Part shown: positions 34,258-45,083 of the stretch, piece by piece
Numbering within the stretch: the first letter of the stretch is position 1
Layout of the letters: each line of letters starts with the position of its first letter
Origin: Siphonodentalium dalli
Lineage: Eukaryota > Mollusca > Scaphopoda > Gadilida > Siphonodentaliidae
DNA: 64,000 bases
Assembly (NCBI GenBank): GCA_032622095.1
Contig: CP136062.1
Span: 130,343,282-130,407,281 of the forward strand
Direction: 5' to 3'
Notes under the pieces: generated by a model
What the model was told of the DNA's origin: nothing
Seen by the model: only the letters and a program-made list of their open reading frames with translations
The model's database searches: none
Translations under genes and position numbers: made by a program

Positions 34258-35600
34258 TACGTAATCATTAAATTTTCTATTCCGGAAAATAATGATACCG
34301 AACATGCAAGCCGATGCACCCGTGTGATGTTTTGATGGTTCGGTAACGACTTCCAAAAGTGGCAGTTCCAACATCCATGCTATGGATTGTGGTCAAGCAC
34401 GGAACAAATTTAAAATAACACCTATATATGGTAAAGATCTTCTATGTTGTTTTTTTATGTGAATATTAAAGTGATGTGGAACACTCCGTTATGATATCCA
34501 AGTTGAAAATGGGGTATAAATCCATTTAAAATATATGGACCGTGATAAATGCGAACTTGAATCCCAAGGAATTGTAAGTAACATTGGTCGGTGAAGTTAT
34601 TATCCGGATGACCCACACGGACCTACGGACATGCTGATTATAATAGTTCTCTCGAAACTTTTTCGTGGTGGTATTATGCTAATCCAGCTGTTTCGTGGCT
34701 ATAAAGGGTGACTTCCTGCCCCCACCCAGGTTGAATACCCGGAGAATCAATTCTTTGGATGTCCTTCCCTATATACGTGGGATGTCATTGTGTGCGTGTT
34801 TTTTCTTTGCTTGTAAGTTAAAATTGTGTGAGGTTGATCGAAATTGCGATAATGGGTTAATAAGATATTCGGTAAATTAGATCTAGGAGTGCATTTATGG
34901 ACACCCTGACCAAATGGAAAACCAAGTTGTAGGTTTGATCGATGAGGCTATATAATATAAGAGTGGCCGAACCTGTTCGATACAATAACTCAATATATAA
35001 TAGGTCTATAAACTTCAAAGTTTCACGCCACAATTCACTAACCAAAGGAGAATGCTATTCAAATTTTAGGGACGTATCTGCTCGTTTAAGTGGCGGTACC
35101 GATGTTTGTGTTATATCTCAAGAAATACGGGCCTACAGAGTTCATGTTTTCAAGGAATGATACGCTAAGTCAAAAAGGATGACTATGCATGTTCAAATTT
35201 CATGGATGTCTCCGCATATTTTAAAAGTGTGGGGGCTAAGAGCGGTGCGAACGGTCTTGTCATTTATGTCAACAATAGCATCATCGAAAGACATTTTCGA
35301 CGTTTGGTTGTCGGATAGGACCTGAATGTCATCGAGAGATCAACATTAAGATCGTCCAGTGAAGTTTCGACCAGTGCCATCTCAACCGAGATAAGGCACT
35401 GACAATCTTGAGTCCATGCCACCGGATTTCTGCTATCCGAGCACACGTATACCCGTGATCTGTACTCCAATGGTGTAAGTTTCTCTGATGTTTAAAGATA
35501 CTAATGGCGTTCCTGGTGGCTATTGCTGTGAAAATAGCTACTTCCGTTAAAACCGCCATAACTAGAAAGAATATTAAAACACAGACAGACTTTATTATAC
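34258..35600. other. No gene recognised
   Basis: Mixed composition. A frame at 34942-35160 (72 residues) shows no domain. A faint repeat of CAAATTTTAGGGACGTATCTG / CAAATTTCATGGATGTCTCCG occurs at about 35060 and 35194. Confidence 0.35.
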
Positions 35601-35626
35601 TTCCATGTTTTACATGGAAGTATATT
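35600..35626. repeat. Short hairpin
   Basis: ATACTTCCATG and CATGGAAGTAT form an 11-bp perfect stem over a TTTTA loop. It is followed by a (TTA)n microsatellite at about 35653-35682. No function inferred. Confidence 0.7.
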
Positions 35627-35650
35627 GTTTTTGTGATTTTTATTTTTCTC

Positions 35651-35681
<31 letters not shown>

Positions 35682-35699
35682 TGCCTTCTTAACAATTTT

Positions 35700-35975
35700 A
35701 TAATGAGCATAGCTCAGTCAATACAAGAGTTAGAAAGTTAAAACTTTGTATGTATATATATGTATACAAACTCTAGTGCTTATGCCTATTGAGAATCATG
35801 TCCTCACTTGACTTGTAGAGTTATCTCCCTTTATGTGAAAAATTGGTGTTTTCAGAACTCCGAAAATATAAGGAGTACAGCACTGAAATTTGGTCGATAG
35901 ATACATCTTGATATCCACTGAACCGTGAGCACATCAAAAACTTTGTCTGTCTTTTCTCTCCAGAGTTATCTCCCA
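35700..35975 (+). mobile_element. Possible retroelement 3' fragment with AGTTATCTCCC motifs
   Basis: AGAGTTATCTCCCTTTATG at about 35818 and AGAGTTATCTCCCATATAT at about 35961 are two occurrences of a motif that, as general knowledge, is abundant in molluscan interspersed repeats. AACTTTGTATG and AAACTTTGTCTG neighbours suggest duplicated 3' flanking units. Family unknown. Confidence 0.3.
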
Positions 35976-36296
35976 TATATATGTCAACGTCGAAATCTTC
36001 TGATCGCCTGTTCTCATATAGCAAGAAAGATAGCTGGATTTAGTTTTTATGGTAGTGCTGGCCGTTGTCAATATACTACACAAAAATATTTTGGACAGGG
36101 TCGGACTTACATTTTTTGGTTAGGGTGGGGGCGAAATGTTGGCAATTTGTTTTTTGCGATGATTTCAACCATTTTTACTACCATGTATCTACAGCACGTA
36201 CGAATGATCCTCCTAAAGAATTTTGTAAATCGGTTGAGAAATGTCAAAGTTACAGACCATCGAAAATTAAATAATTTGGCTAATGAAGGAGCATGG

Positions 36297-36403
36297 GAGA
36301 GGGTGAGACCATACCGGGGAGGCGACGAGACCATGCCGGTTGGTGATACCATGTCGGGGTGGTGAGACCAGGCCGAGGGTGGTGAGACCAGGCTGACCGG
36401 TGG
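36297..36403 (+). repeat. Degenerate minisatellite
   Basis: GGTGAGACCA(T/G)(A/G)CCG-type phrases recur about five times with a period of about 20-25 bases. Confidence 0.6.
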
Positions 36404-36589
36404 CGGATTTAAACGTCAGATTTAGCAACAACAACAACAAAACAAGTCCAGCGGAATAATAATTTTATTGCTTGCTCTAGATGGGAAGATCGATTCGGAC
36501 CGGAATGTACCATTTACCAGTTTCTTGTCAAAACCGTTACCGATATTCAGCATTGACAAGAAAATGACCTATTTTTGGCGCCAATTCCA

Positions 36590-37970
36590 ATGGGCTACTG
36601 AATTGATGAGCAAGGTTAATGCAGGAGCGGGTATGCTGGTATCTCACAGGTAGGCCCCCGAAGTTTGATAGCTCTACTATAACAGCAACCTGCCCAACTG
36701 CGAGTGAGCTTCTGGTGGGTTCACACTTTTTGCAAATTCCAACAAAAATCAAAGGGGGGGGGGAATTGTCTAAAAAATGAAACATCGAGATAAAAACATT
36801 ATGAGTAGTGGATATGATAGACATTATCCAAGCGCAACTTATTGATGTCTGCTTAATATGCGCTAAGGTGGAAGGTTTACTCTTGGCGAGGCTTTATAAT
36901 GTAAATAAGTTTTGTTAAGTGCTGTATCACTAACCTATTTTTCTCGCCAAATCCGACCGGGTTAATGAAGGAGCGAGCTAATGCAGGAGCAGGTACGTCG
37001 ATATACTTGTGGTAATATCCGAAAGTTTGACCGCTCTACTAACAAACCAACCTGACCAACGGAGAGCTCGTGATCAGGAGGGTTCAAATTGGCAAATTCC
37101 AACAAAAACCATTATGTTGAAAAATACTTCAAAATATCGAACACGGAGATACAATTTTGCTGATGATCGGGTGTGATAGGGGTATCAATGCCCAACTCTG
37201 GTGCGATTTCTTAAGTTTCAGAGCAAAGGGTTTACTAGTGGCGACGCTATATAGCATAATACGTATTACATGCAGATGAACACAGCCTGCCATCGATATA
37301 TGGCAAAACTCGAAATTCTCCAATATTCATGTCCAATTCAAACAGGCTAATGAAGGAGCGAGTGAAATGCGCTATCAGGTACATCGACATACAATAGATA
37401 CATCCTGGAAGTTTGACTGTCGTTGTTTAAAAGCAATCCGTCTAACAGAGAGCTTGCATCGGTGTGGGTCGAGGCCTTTGGCAAATTCGAGTAAATCTCA
37501 CAAAAACAAAAAATGGAGAAATCGTGAATCGAGATAGAACAAATTTGACGAGCGGATGTTGTGGGTACTATCCACGCGCAAATTCGGTGAAATTTTATAA
37601 TTTTTCAAATAAATGCGCAATGAGTTAATCAGGATTAAGTGCCCGATATTACATGCATTCACATGTTACATAGGAAAATACCCCCGGATGACTGTATACA
37701 CTAGGATATTTAATGCAGGGACAGGTATGTCGGTATACTGACATATCGCCCACAAATTTTGACCGCTCTGCTATAAAAGCAACCTGCCCAACGGAGAGCT
37801 CGCTAAGGGATGGTTCAGACGTTTGACAAATTCCACCGAAACACAATGGGAAGGGGGGGGGGGGGTAAAAATCGCGAATCCAAATAAAACAAAATTGACG
37901 AAATCGCGGTAGTATGTATGTGCAACTTTAGTGTGATTTTCTAAGTTTTTGAGCCAACGAGAATAGAATG
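36590..37970 (+). repeat. Decayed tandem array, four units of about 345-385 bp
   Basis: The landmark TTAATGCAGGAGC-GGTA and its variants occur near 36617, 36978, 37362 and 37710. In each case it is followed in the same order by a GTTTGACCGCTCT-like phrase, CAACCTGCCCAACGGAGAGCT, GGCAAATTCCAACAAAAA and CGAGATA-AAC. Some units carry G-runs at the same relative place. Divergence is high, so the array is old. A half unit may precede it near 36277 (GGCTAATGAAGGAGC). Confidence 0.75.
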
Positions 37971-37974
37971 TTGC

Positions 37975-38635
37975 ACGGTCGTTGCATTAATATTAAAGAT
38001 ATATCTCAAGTTAAGACTTTCACGGCGTACAATGGTATGTAGTATTTTGCTTTGTACTGTGAGTACTTATAAATTAACAACCAGGGTCGTGGCGTATTGT
38101 ATAATATTAGTATCATTACAACAACCATAACAAGGGTCTAAGGGCCGTAATCGCCATGATACTTTTAACAAATAAATCCTCATATAATCATATATCATTA
38201 ATAATATACCCACAAGTCGAAATTCGGAACTTACAATCCTTGTCTACGATCTTTTTCTTATTCATTTCTTTTAATTATTTAATACATAATTTCAATTTCA
38301 AGATTGTGTTCATTAAAAATTAAATATTCCATGGAAGTATAAAATTTCTGGCATTTCAGAAATTTAAATCCTAGTTCTTATACAAATTTTAGATATCGCG
38401 TAAATAGCATGGTATTGTCAAGATTGTGCGCTGTGTTATGTAAACAAAACCAAACTATGTTACAAAATGTTGCACAACAATAGAAACCAGATTGTGTTCA
38501 TGGCGGCATGCACAGCAGTCTCATTCAAATCGGACAAGGTCTTATTTTAATAGACCCATGCTACCCGTTGGCATTTCAAAATCCAGCTAATGTCCGTTAA
38601 TTCGTGATTGGGGAATGATCAGACAAAAAACATGT
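37975..38635. other. No gene recognised
   Basis: AT-rich sequence without recognisable features. Confidence 0.4.
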
Positions 38636-38639
38636 ACGT

Positions 38640-38780
38640 AACACAGGGGGGGGTAGTAAACAATTTGCAGGAACGTATGCCGTTTTTTTGTATCTGGCAT
38701 TTTCGGGGACCCACCACCCCCAAACCTGCAAACAAATTGTTGACACCCACCCCCCACATTTCACTAAAATTGGTATAAAA
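38640..38780 (+). repeat. C/G-run-rich repeat related to 40200-40310
   Basis: GTAGTAAACAATTTGCAGGAACGTATGCC at 38650 is matched in inverted order at about 40257-40288 (GGCATACGTTCCTGCAA). Both are accompanied by CCACCACCCC runs. Similar GGTGGTGGGTCC phrases occur at 56390-56460 and 63010-63060. Confidence 0.5.
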
Positions 38781-38911
38781 TCGCATAAAACTCTACTGAT
38801 ATCACTCATATGAGTGGGAATTATCTTAATTAGTTCAAATAACAGTTTAACCTGTTTCAGAAGCTGTTGTAATTGAAAAAAAAAGTTTTATAAATTGCTG
38901 ATCATCTGTAA

Positions 38912-39975
38912 ACCTAGGTCATTGTGCAGGATGCACAAAATTTCATAATTTCTAACTATTTCCTGATTAGTCTGTCAACCAGCCCATTATCTAACATATT
39001 CCATACCACTTATGTTAGTCTACTTGAGCAACTTACTTCTATTGTACTAAACTACCTGTGGGACTTCGCACACATTTTGATCTTAGATAGAGCCTTCACT
39101 TAGCGGTGGACCCTTTTGTGCGCTTCAAGCACATTTGGTCATTGAAACATTTTGAGTTATATATATATTGTTTTTAGATTTTTGTTTAAGAGTGAATTCC
39201 TTGCTCAATTTAACAAAACCAATTTAATTTTATTTGTTTTAATTAAAAAATTAGAAAAATTAATACCATTATAATATCCGCCAGGGTACCCTGAGTCAAC
39301 ACACCAAATTTGGTTGAACTCGGTCCAGGGGTCTGAGAGAGAAATCTTGACAGATCTTACTCGTTTATATATATATAGATGACAAGCAGTCACAACACTA
39401 TACCAGACTTGGATACTTTAGGTCTTGTGAGAGATCATCTGAGTTGAAAGACATGTAAATAATTCACTGATTGGCTTGATGCACTGATGACAGATAGTTT
39501 CTACCCATTGATAGTCACATTAATGTTTGAGACAGTTGCTCGCTCGTTTTCCGTGCACACAATGATCTAGGTATTAGTTACATCAGGACAAGTTTACTTA
39601 TATATGCAAACTTAGGTCATTGTACAGGATACACACAATTCCATAATTTCTAACAATTTACCGATTAGTCTGTCAACCAGCCCATTATATAGCATTATGC
39701 CTTAACACTTTTGTTAGTCTACTGGCGCAACCTCTGTTATAATAAATGACAAACAGTCACTATGCCAGACTTGGATATTTTAGGTGTTGTGAGAGTAACC
39801 GATCATGAGTTGATAGACATGCAAATATTTCACTGATTGGCTTGATGCACTGATGAACAGTGTGATGACAGTTATATTCTAGCCATTGGTAGTCACATTA
39901 ATGTTTGAGACAGTTGCTCATTCATTTTCCATTGACACAATGATCTAGGCTTTAGTTACACCAAGACAAGTTTAT
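38912..39975 (+). repeat. Diverged tandem duplication interrupted by an insertion
   Basis: Unit 2 (about 39605-39975) is continuous. It matches unit 1 in two parts: 38912-39044 (TAGGTCATTGTGCAGGATGC, GTCTGTCAACCAGCCCATTAT) and 39380-39600 (CCAGACTTGGATA, GGCTTGATGCACTGATGA, GTCACATTAATGTTTGAGACAG). The roughly 335 bases between these parts are absent from unit 2. Confidence 0.75.
39045..39379 (+). mobile_element. Inserted LINE-like 3' fragment
   Basis: Present in duplication unit 1 but not in unit 2, so it is an insertion. It ends with CCAAATTTGGTTGAACTCGG, GACAGATCTTACTCG and TTTATATATATATAGAT. The same end, GACAGATCCTACTCGTTTATATATATAGA, lies at 54412-54441. A unique body and shared AT-rich 3' end fit a 5'-truncated non-LTR element, possibly RTE-like. 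Confidence 0.5.
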
Positions 39976-40034
39976 TTCAGTTTTACATTTCTCGAAGCTT
40001 CTTTCCGAAGGGTATCGGGAAGGAAATTTTTCAC

Positions 40035-40645
40035 TCACCCGCCCCATATGCAACATGCCATAGCTTAATGCCATCTCCACTAGGGCCCATATGAGGTCCC
40101 AATATCATACATATGGTGTTTTTGCAGTTATTATTTCTTATAATATGTTTTAAACTGTTACAAATGTCAAATAAGGGCACAAAAGGTCTTTAGTAAACAA
40201 TTTGCTTGAGGTAGTAAAAAACGCATGTTTTGCCCCTTGGGCCACCCACCACCCCGGCATACGTTCCTGCAATTTTTTTACTACCCCACCCCCTGCGTAA
40301 TATAATTGTTTTTTGCAAAGAGATTTTATTTTATTAATCAAGTCCGTATTTCCTACTATCATATACATGTATAATTACACCACACACCAAATAAGGATTG
40401 AACCTTGATATAGTATTGTAAATCGTACGTTCTAAATTGTCCGTGCATGTTCTAAATAACATATATAATTACGTCACATACCAAATAAGGAAATTACTAC
40501 GATTGTATGGTAAATCGTACGTAGTAAAATGCGCGCATGTCTAGATAAGGAGATGACTCAATACATGTATTATAGTATATATAGCGTCTCAATAGCCTAC
40601 TCAGAACAGAGATAGCTTGTTTAGCATTGTATATTTTCTTTATAT
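40035..40645 (+). repeat. Left direct repeat flanking the LINE
   Basis: Matches 43510-43838 at about 93-95% by eye: CACCCGCC, ATGCAACATGCCATAGCTTAATG, CTAGGGCCCATATGAGGTCCCA, CGTACGTTCTAAATTG, GCGCGCATGTCTAGATAAGGA and AGCGTCTCAATAGC. This copy carries about 280 extra bases (about 40141-40423) that include the C/G-run repeat and a further diverged copy of an internal 80-bp subunit. Confidence 0.8.
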
Positions 40646-43509
40646 ATTTATTGTGTGCCTCCTATGTGGAGAAGAATATATATAAAGGTTACACTATGGT
40701 ATATGCATGTACATGGTTATCACAACGTCGTTGAAAACACACCATCACAGAGCTGTGGTATATTGTTTTAACGTAGCCATATGCGTGTGAGTTGAGAGTG
40801 TATGTTTATACAGTATTAGTTATAACATGGTATATGCGAGCGATGATCGATAACATGGCGTGTATCAATGACAACAATATACTGGCTACTCTAATATTAA
40901 TTTGAGTTCCCGCGAATAAAGCGACACATGGTGAGCAAGTAAGTTGATGAACCCAGAATAATAAGCTCCATTTGATGCAACACTTCGTCGGGAATGGTAA
41001 CGACCTCTGTTCCAAGAAGAAAAGCACATAGTGTAGAGTCACTGATTGTGTCCAGATATAGGTATGGTTCTATCCCATAGTGGTTGAGTATATGGTCGTA
41101 ATAACCATTCCCCATGCAGGTGGTGTGATCGGAAGTACAGTAGCGCATCGCGTGAAGAAGTTCATTATCATAACACACACAAGCGTCACACACAAGGTTA
41201 TTTTTGTATGTCGTTTTGTTCAAAAGCAATCCGAGATTTTTCAACTTTTCGCCATAATGAGGGTATTTCCTAAGTAATACCCATATACTCCAGTTTGCTG
41301 ATGGATTTGAGTGCGTTGTCTGGAATGTTTTAAGACTTGTGTCTCCGGAAACAGAAGCTAGCCATTCTCTCTCATAACTTTCCCAAACTGATTGCTGAAT
41401 CAGACGTTTCCATGCAGGAACACTTAGATGGGAAGTTACCAGTTTCCACGAACGAGTCCAGATGAGTTCGTAGATCATACAGCTGTATAAGTTCAATTAT
41501 ATCTGGAACAAATCCTGTAGTCAGGCGAGCAAAAAGAGTGAATTTGAAGAACTTCTGAAGACATATTCTGAGGGGAACCTGGCGATCCTGTGGTAGATAA
41601 ATCAATGAACATAAAAAAGAAAGTTTCTTGCTGTGAATTTGTCTCTCGAGTTGCAGAAGCCCAAGCAATCTCAGGGAAATACACGTGGGAGTACGCGATG
41701 GGAGAGACTGGATGTGTTTCACGCACACTCGGTAAGATTTCTCAATTGTGTACGTGGTAGTTTTGTTCGGGAGTTCCATTAGTTCGGACCCATATAGGGC
41801 TTTGGGAAGTGCAACTGATTGTAGCAGACTTGTCATCGTTATTGGAGTGCACATTTTGAATAAGCTTTTGCCAGCCAAACTGAAATAAGATTTCCTCAGT
41901 TTTTCAGATAATAGAAAAGAACGGGTTGGCATGCACTGAAATTTGCACTGCTTAATAACAAGATGAACACATTCCGTCGATTCTGTTAGTGGACTGTCAC
42001 CGAGAAGCCACGTCCTGTTGCTTTCAGAGTTTTGATGCTTTGTCTCATTGAAGACGACGCTCTTTTTATTTGAGAATTCGAAACGCCATCGCTGGCTGTA
42101 TTTGTAACAAACGTCAATCAAAAACTCGAGACCGGATTTGGACAATGAAACGAGAGCAATATCGTCAGCAGCTGAAGGTGCCCCACAAGAGATGTCTCCT
42201 ATGTGTAGACCGTGTTCAGAATCGCAGAGAGGGTTCAGTAGTTCATTTATGAATACCAGATAGAAGAAGGGGGCGTTACGGCTACCCTGCCTTGTTCCTT
42301 GTAAGATGTCGAAAGGCTCCGAGAGCGAGCCGCTGTACATTACACGGCTGGTGCAATTATTGTGCATGTTTGCCACAACTCGCAGAACTTTACCTTTTAA
42401 ACCTAGATCGTATAGTTTCACAAGAAGGCCTTCGTGCCACACACGATCGAACGCCTTTGCAGAGTCCAAAAAACACACAAATGCTCTTGAATGTAAGTCG
42501 CTCGCATAGGAAACTGCTTCCTGGAGGGCAAACGATGTCACCAAACAGTTCACTCCTTTCTGAAAACCATTCTGAAGCTCGTTTGGAAATCTGATAAAAA
42601 ATCCCATCCTTCAGAAATCTGTCTAACATAATACTTTCGAATGTCTTGTAGATCACCGACATGAGTGTGATAGCACGGTAACTATCTGGAACATTTATAG
42701 GTTTTGGTGACCCCTTGAATAAGGGAACAATGATGCCAATTTTTAAGGAAGGTGGTATCCATTCCAAGTCTAACATACTATTGTAAAGGCGACACAATAT
42801 TGATTTGAATGAGTCACTTCCATGCAAGAGATGTTCGTTAACTACATTGTCAATACCACTAGATTTCCCACGTTTAAGAGTTTTCATGACATCTGTCAGT
42901 TCAGAAACACTAACTGGTTAACAGAAAGTAGTGTCTGCAAAGTCTTTATGTGATTCTTGGAAAATTGACGATAGTCGCATCCGTATGGATTCCTCGAATT
43001 CCGGATCAGCGTGGATACCTGGTTTGTATAGGCTTTCGAAATATGACCTCCAGGCGGACAGGATATCAGTTGGATTGCGAAGAGTTTTGTCACCGAATGT
43101 CATAACAGAACAAAGACCGCTTGATTGCGAATTTTGATTTTTCGAGTTGATCGTTTTCCAAAACTGCACATCAATAGTCCTGGCGTGGAATTTGAGTTTT
43201 TCGTATACCTTCTGTTCACTGTGGCGAAGTGTATTACGCAACGACTGTCTAAATAAGCGCTTCGCAGCTTTGTACTCCATGTATGAATGCACGTCACATG
43301 CGTGTGGACTACCTTCGGCGAACCATCTTTTCCGCTTTTCTTTTAGAACACGGTGTAGCGATTGCAATTCCTCATTCCAGAAATGTTTTGCTGATTTATG
43401 ACGTGACTTAGATCCACTGGATACCACAGAAGCGTATATAATAGCACTGACAATTTCGGTGTACAATGAGTCAATATCGTGTTTAGAAACGATAACGGAG
43501 TTCATAATG
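40646..43509 (-). mobile_element. 5'-truncated, broken non-LTR retrotransposon
   Basis: On the minus strand the element runs from 43509, inside the linker between endonuclease and reverse transcriptase, to a 3' end near 40646 with AATAAATATATAAAG. Both sides are the same host-like sequence (40035-40645 and 43510-43838). The endonuclease domain is absent. The long direct repeats are either an unusually long target-site duplication or terminal repeats belonging to the element. Confidence 0.7.
40897..43505 (-). pseudogene. LINE reverse transcriptase, inactivated by stop and frameshifts
   Basis: Four overlapping minus-strand pieces make one protein. Piece 1 (43505-42918) is the basic linker before the reverse transcriptase (HFWNEELQSLHRVLKEKRKRW). 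An in-frame TAA at 42918-42920 separates it from piece 2 (42887 to about 42600), with KSSGIDNVVNEHLL and IVPLFKG...DSYRAITL. A frameshift in a T-run near 42595 leads to piece 3 (42607 to about 41420), with FLDSAKAFDRV, GTRQGS and the AADD active-site block; most LINEs have F/YADD. A second frameshift near 41400-41440 leads to piece 4, ending with a Cys/His cluster (CDACVC...H...C...H..C) like the C-terminal zinc knuckle of I- and CR1-type LINEs. Not functional. Clade uncertain. Confidence 0.85.
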
Positions 43510-43838
43510 TCACCCGCCTATATGCAACATGCCATAGCTTAATGTCATCTCCTCTAGGGCCCATATGAGGTCCCAGTATCATAAATATGGTGTTTTTGCA
43601 GTTATAAATTCTTATAAATCGTACGTTCTAAATTGACCGTGCATGTTCTAAATAACATATATAATTACGTCACATACCAAGTAAGGAAACTACTACGATT
43701 GTATGGTAGATCGTACGTAGTAAAATGTGCGCGCATGTCTAGATAAGGATATGACTCAATACATGTAGTATAGTATAGCGTCTCAATAGCGTACTCAGAA
43801 AAGATTTAGCTTGTTTAGCATTGTATAATATCTTTATA
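43510..43838 (+). repeat. Right direct repeat flanking the LINE
   Basis: Continuous 329-bp version of the left repeat at 40035-40645. On the LINE's strand it lies immediately upstream of the first codon of the surviving frame. Confidence 0.8.
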
Positions 43839-44286
43839 GTTTATTATACATATCTGTCGTCACGTCGCGATTGCCTTTTGATGTTATGATAAATCATGTG
43901 ATGGAGAATTCTTGAATAGCGCAGCTTCCCACTTTCCAACCGAAACAGCTTGGCGGATGTTTAAGCCTTGTGTTGTGTTGTAGTGCGAACACAAGGTTGT
44001 TGTTTACGCGGACGATTCACGACAATAGTGATGATTTCTGGAAATCTACAGATAACTTCGTGACAAACCAACGCGCTTTTCGCGAAAAAAAAATCGTACT
44101 GCATTTACTCTTTGTGGATAATATCGCATTCATATTATCATTATACTATATTTGGAATTTTTCGTAATTTCGTATCCTTTATTTCTAATTTATAACCTAC
44201 AACGAACGCAATCCAACTTAAAATATTATTTTGATGCAGTTGACTTAATAACCTTGTCCTTATTTTCCTCACATATAAAAGTTTAA
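43839..44286. other. No gene recognised
   Basis: AT-rich sequence without features I can support. Confidence 0.4.
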
Positions 44287-44490
44287 TCACTACATGTAAC
44301 TCGCGGCCATATTGGATCCGTTCCGTGGATTTAGTGCTACATGTCAAAGATCTGGAGTAGCATTTCAATATATGGAGCTTTTGGATATTCATGACTTCCA
44401 TATATGGAAAAGCTACTCCAGAACTGTGACCTGTAGCACTAAAACCATTGAACGGGGCTGGATGGTCCCCATATGGCCTACTCAGTGACA
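44287..44490. mobile_element. Palindromic MITE
   Basis: GGCCATATTGGATCCG, GGATTTAGTGCTACATGTCA and TCTGGAGTAGC on the left pair with GCTACTCCAGAACTGTGACC, GTAGCACTAAAACC and CATATGGCC on the right. The loop lies around 44383-44396. The 143-codon minus frame across it is a by-product. No clear target duplication. Confidence 0.7.
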
Positions 44491-44859
44491 AGCGTATTTC
44501 CCAGTGGGATATTAACATAATTTTAATTACATTCTTCGGCAATAATGCTGTATATAAAATGTTCTTGCACATTGATATTCTTGTTTTTTATTATTCTGGT
44601 AATCCCATGCTGTTGACATCTTTCGACGAAAGTCTTTTGTCAAGGAAGTCGGGCAGATTTGTTTGTAATGTGTAATAACACTTTCAATCGACATAACGCT
44701 CACCAACTCTTCGCAATGAGAACTATCACCAGTCATATTTATGGCTCGGATTGCTTTCTTGAATATTCATTATGGTTCTGAATTATTGAAATGTCGGCAT
44801 ACACCGTAATCACGACATGCTGTGTATTTTCCCGCGAGCTTAGACCATTATAAGTTATA

Positions 44860-45083
44860 TACAGTTATGCCCTAATTAATCGACTGCTTAACCACAGCAG
44901 AATTATGGGTAACTTTTCAGGATTTAGTCGGAATATGGCGATATGGCTTGTTGCCATTCACCGGAAAGCTCTCGGGGAGAGCTTTCCGATGAATGGCAAC
45001 AAGCCATATTTCCGACTAAATCCTGAAAAGTTACCCATAATTCTGCTGTGGTTAAGCAGTCGATTAATTCGGGCATTACTGTA
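44860..45083. mobile_element. Tc1/mariner-like palindromic MITE with TA duplication
   Basis: A near-perfect inverted repeat with arms of about 105 bp. The element begins CAGTTATGCCC and ends GGGCATTACTG, directly flanked by TA on both sides (44860-44861, 45082-45083). CAGT termini at a TA duplication fit Tc1/mariner-type elements. The arms differ only at a few positions, including a small extra stretch near GGCGATATGG on the left. The turn lies near 44970-44980. No coding capacity. The tight pairing implies a recent insertion. Confidence 0.8.

Noticed and set aside
40035-43838. LTR retrotransposon with 330-bp LTRs
   Set aside because: The enclosed protein is a non-LTR reverse transcriptase with no protease, RNase H or integrase, and the repeats do not have TG...CA ends or a primer-binding site.
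44141-44572. 143-codon minus-strand frame
   Set aside because: It runs across a palindromic MITE and has no domain.
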